This document shows positions 62,463-64,000 of a stretch of DNA of 64,000 bases, piece after piece (the stretch's first letter is position 1; each line of letters opens with the position of its first letter). The position numbers and the translations under genes were made by a program. The notes under the pieces are model-generated. The model worked only from the letters and a program-made list of their open reading frames with translations. It was not told where the DNA came from and did not search any database. Source of the DNA: Flabesymbios commensalis (taxonomy: Eukaryota > Annelida > Polychaeta > Terebellida > Flabelligeridae); contig OZ024914.1 in the NCBI GenBank assembly GCA_964017125.1, positions 21,448,282 to 21,512,281 on the forward strand, given 5' to 3'.

Positions 62463-64000
62463 AGTAACAAAAAAGATGAGATTTTCTTCAGTGTTGATCC
62501 TTTCAAATTAAAAAACAAATCAACATCGGACCCTTCATCTAGACCCTCAGCCCGCAGCTTTTATGGCAATATAACTTATGTATAAATTAAGGGATGGTTG
62601 TCAGAAATGTTATGAACTTTCGGAAATACACACTTACCGGGTACATATTTCTTTCAAATAGAGGGTGAAGAAGGAAAATATAGATTTACGTTGACAGAAG
62701 CTTAAATAAAACAATTTTAAACTTTAAAACGTTTTAAGTTTAAGGCACTTAGAAATGGGCCTTTAATTAAATGTTAGACAGGTTAAAAGTTTCTTTCACT
62801 AGATGGAAGATATGAATAGTGCTGTGTAGTACACATAGTGTTCTCACCAGGTGGGGTACACGATTCAATAAACACCACTGATTCTATTATTTAATATACA
62901 ATATGAGCTGCGCGCACGTAACCCAAAAGAGTTGGTGGCCCAATGTTGGTTTGATGTTGGCTCAGAGTTGGGTTCATGTCTCTTGTTTTTCGGTTTATGG
63001 AAGCGCCTGATAATGCGTCTATCGGGGGGGGGGGGATGGAAAGTATGAGTTTTTTTATTTTTATAGCAGACATAGCCGAATAGTTTGTTTTAAGATAATG
63101 AAAATGAGGAAGATCATTTTTTATAAATGACAGTAAAATATATAACAAAACAAGATTTTTTTTTGTCTAGCACGTGGATCAAAATCGAATTTCTTTGACT
63201 GCGAAAATGTAATTTGTCTGTAATGTGCTTAATTTTGTGCTTTTTATATTATTTTCCAATTTACAGTTCTGGTCATTCTTATTTATGCACAACTGGACCA
63301 CAGCGTATTCCAGGCAGCCAAATAGGGAATGCTGATGTCGCGTGTTTCTTTTCATTCGCTTTCTTGACTTTACAGTAGACCAAAAACTTCAAATTAATGC
63401 ATTATTCTAAAAACAACTTTTTTTGTTTGGTCCAGCTGTTAATAAAGACGTCCATATGATATCGTATTACTTCATATATTTCAAGCTGAAATTATTCGTA
63501 ACACTTGCAAATCAAATGTATATAAGTAAACCGTAGACTAATATACCTTCAATACTTTGGTCCACAGAAATGTCCAGGCAAATAGGTGTAAGAGCATTGA
63601 GGTAATGTGAATAATTGTGATGGATCTTTTATATAGCTCATGTTATTTTTTTGTTATTTTTTAAACATATATTATATAATTCTTTTTACACTTTCCAGAG
63701 GTTTTTTTTTCTATATGAAATAGGTATGTTGTCTCGGTTTTTGGTGTGGGTAAAATGAACAATGCTGTTTAATTGGATGTTAAGTGGATCTAGTTATGAT
63801 ACATATTTTCATTACCCTCTGCTTGTTTTATTATATGAATAATTGCGTTTGGTTTTAGGTTTACTGTAAATATTTTATGTTTATATTTATGTCATGAGTT
63901 TTGTTTATTGAATGTTTTGAGGGCCCCAAGCAAGATGGGCACATCATTTACCATACCTCAAGATTTAGCACACATGAATACAATGCCAGTTGACTGCTTC
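62463..64000. other. AT-rich DNA to the end of the window
   Basis: A half-copy of the CAGCAAACACGAG family (about 62930-63000, GGCCCAATGTTGGTTTGATG) is visible. The rest has no supported exon or repeat. A gene starting beyond the window cannot be excluded. Confidence 0.45.

Overview
This window is AT-rich animal genomic DNA. It carries one complete, well-spaced protein gene embedded in very dense mobile-element and tandem-repeat DNA. Codon use, GT-AG introns, tRNA-derived SINEs, non-LTR retrotransposons, hAT-like elements and many small fold-back elements mark it as a metazoan. The mix of palindromic MITEs and the recurring TAGGCCTA-type motif suggests a marine invertebrate, perhaps a non-vertebrate deuterostome such as a hemichordate or echinoderm. 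The species cannot be fixed from this sequence alone.

Region 1-2252 is upstream DNA with a hairpin element and a TATA-like box. Region 2253-30514 on the + strand is a 15-exon gene for a 612-residue sodium-coupled monocarboxylate transporter (SLC5A8/SLC5A12 type). All exon phases join without a break, and the start, stop and donor/acceptor sites are visible. Its introns hold almost everything else in the first half: an octamer minisatellite and a G-rich ~60-bp minisatellite in intron 1, dimeric tRNA-derived SINEs, TTAA-flanked hairpin MITEs, a 300-bp ATCA microsatellite, and a 3,478-bp hAT-like element with an 8-bp target duplication in intron 11. That hAT-like element has a second hAT-like element nested inside it.

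Region 30515-34984 is intergenic, with palindromes and a SINE that has clear target duplications. Region 34985-40730 holds a non-LTR retrotransposon (LINE) on the minus strand, with endonuclease and reverse transcriptase domains. It is split by a 3,023-bp element flanked by a perfect 10-bp duplication. Most of that insert is an array of ~150-bp units, each centred on a small palindrome around AAAATGGCCG. Region 41840-42310 is the tail of another LINE on the + strand. Region 42924-47300 is bounded by ~0.6-kb inverted arms, each built of three ~155-bp units.

Region 47810-50920 is a cluster of palindromic repeats of the CAGCAAACACGAG family. Region 51282-57600 holds further hairpin MITEs, including one inserted into another whose near-intact relative lies at 16178-16418. 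Region 57870-60600 is a second long inverted repeat around a decayed coding remnant. It is followed by a 63-bp minisatellite and two short DNA-transposon derivatives. Apart from the transporter, I see no other intact host gene.
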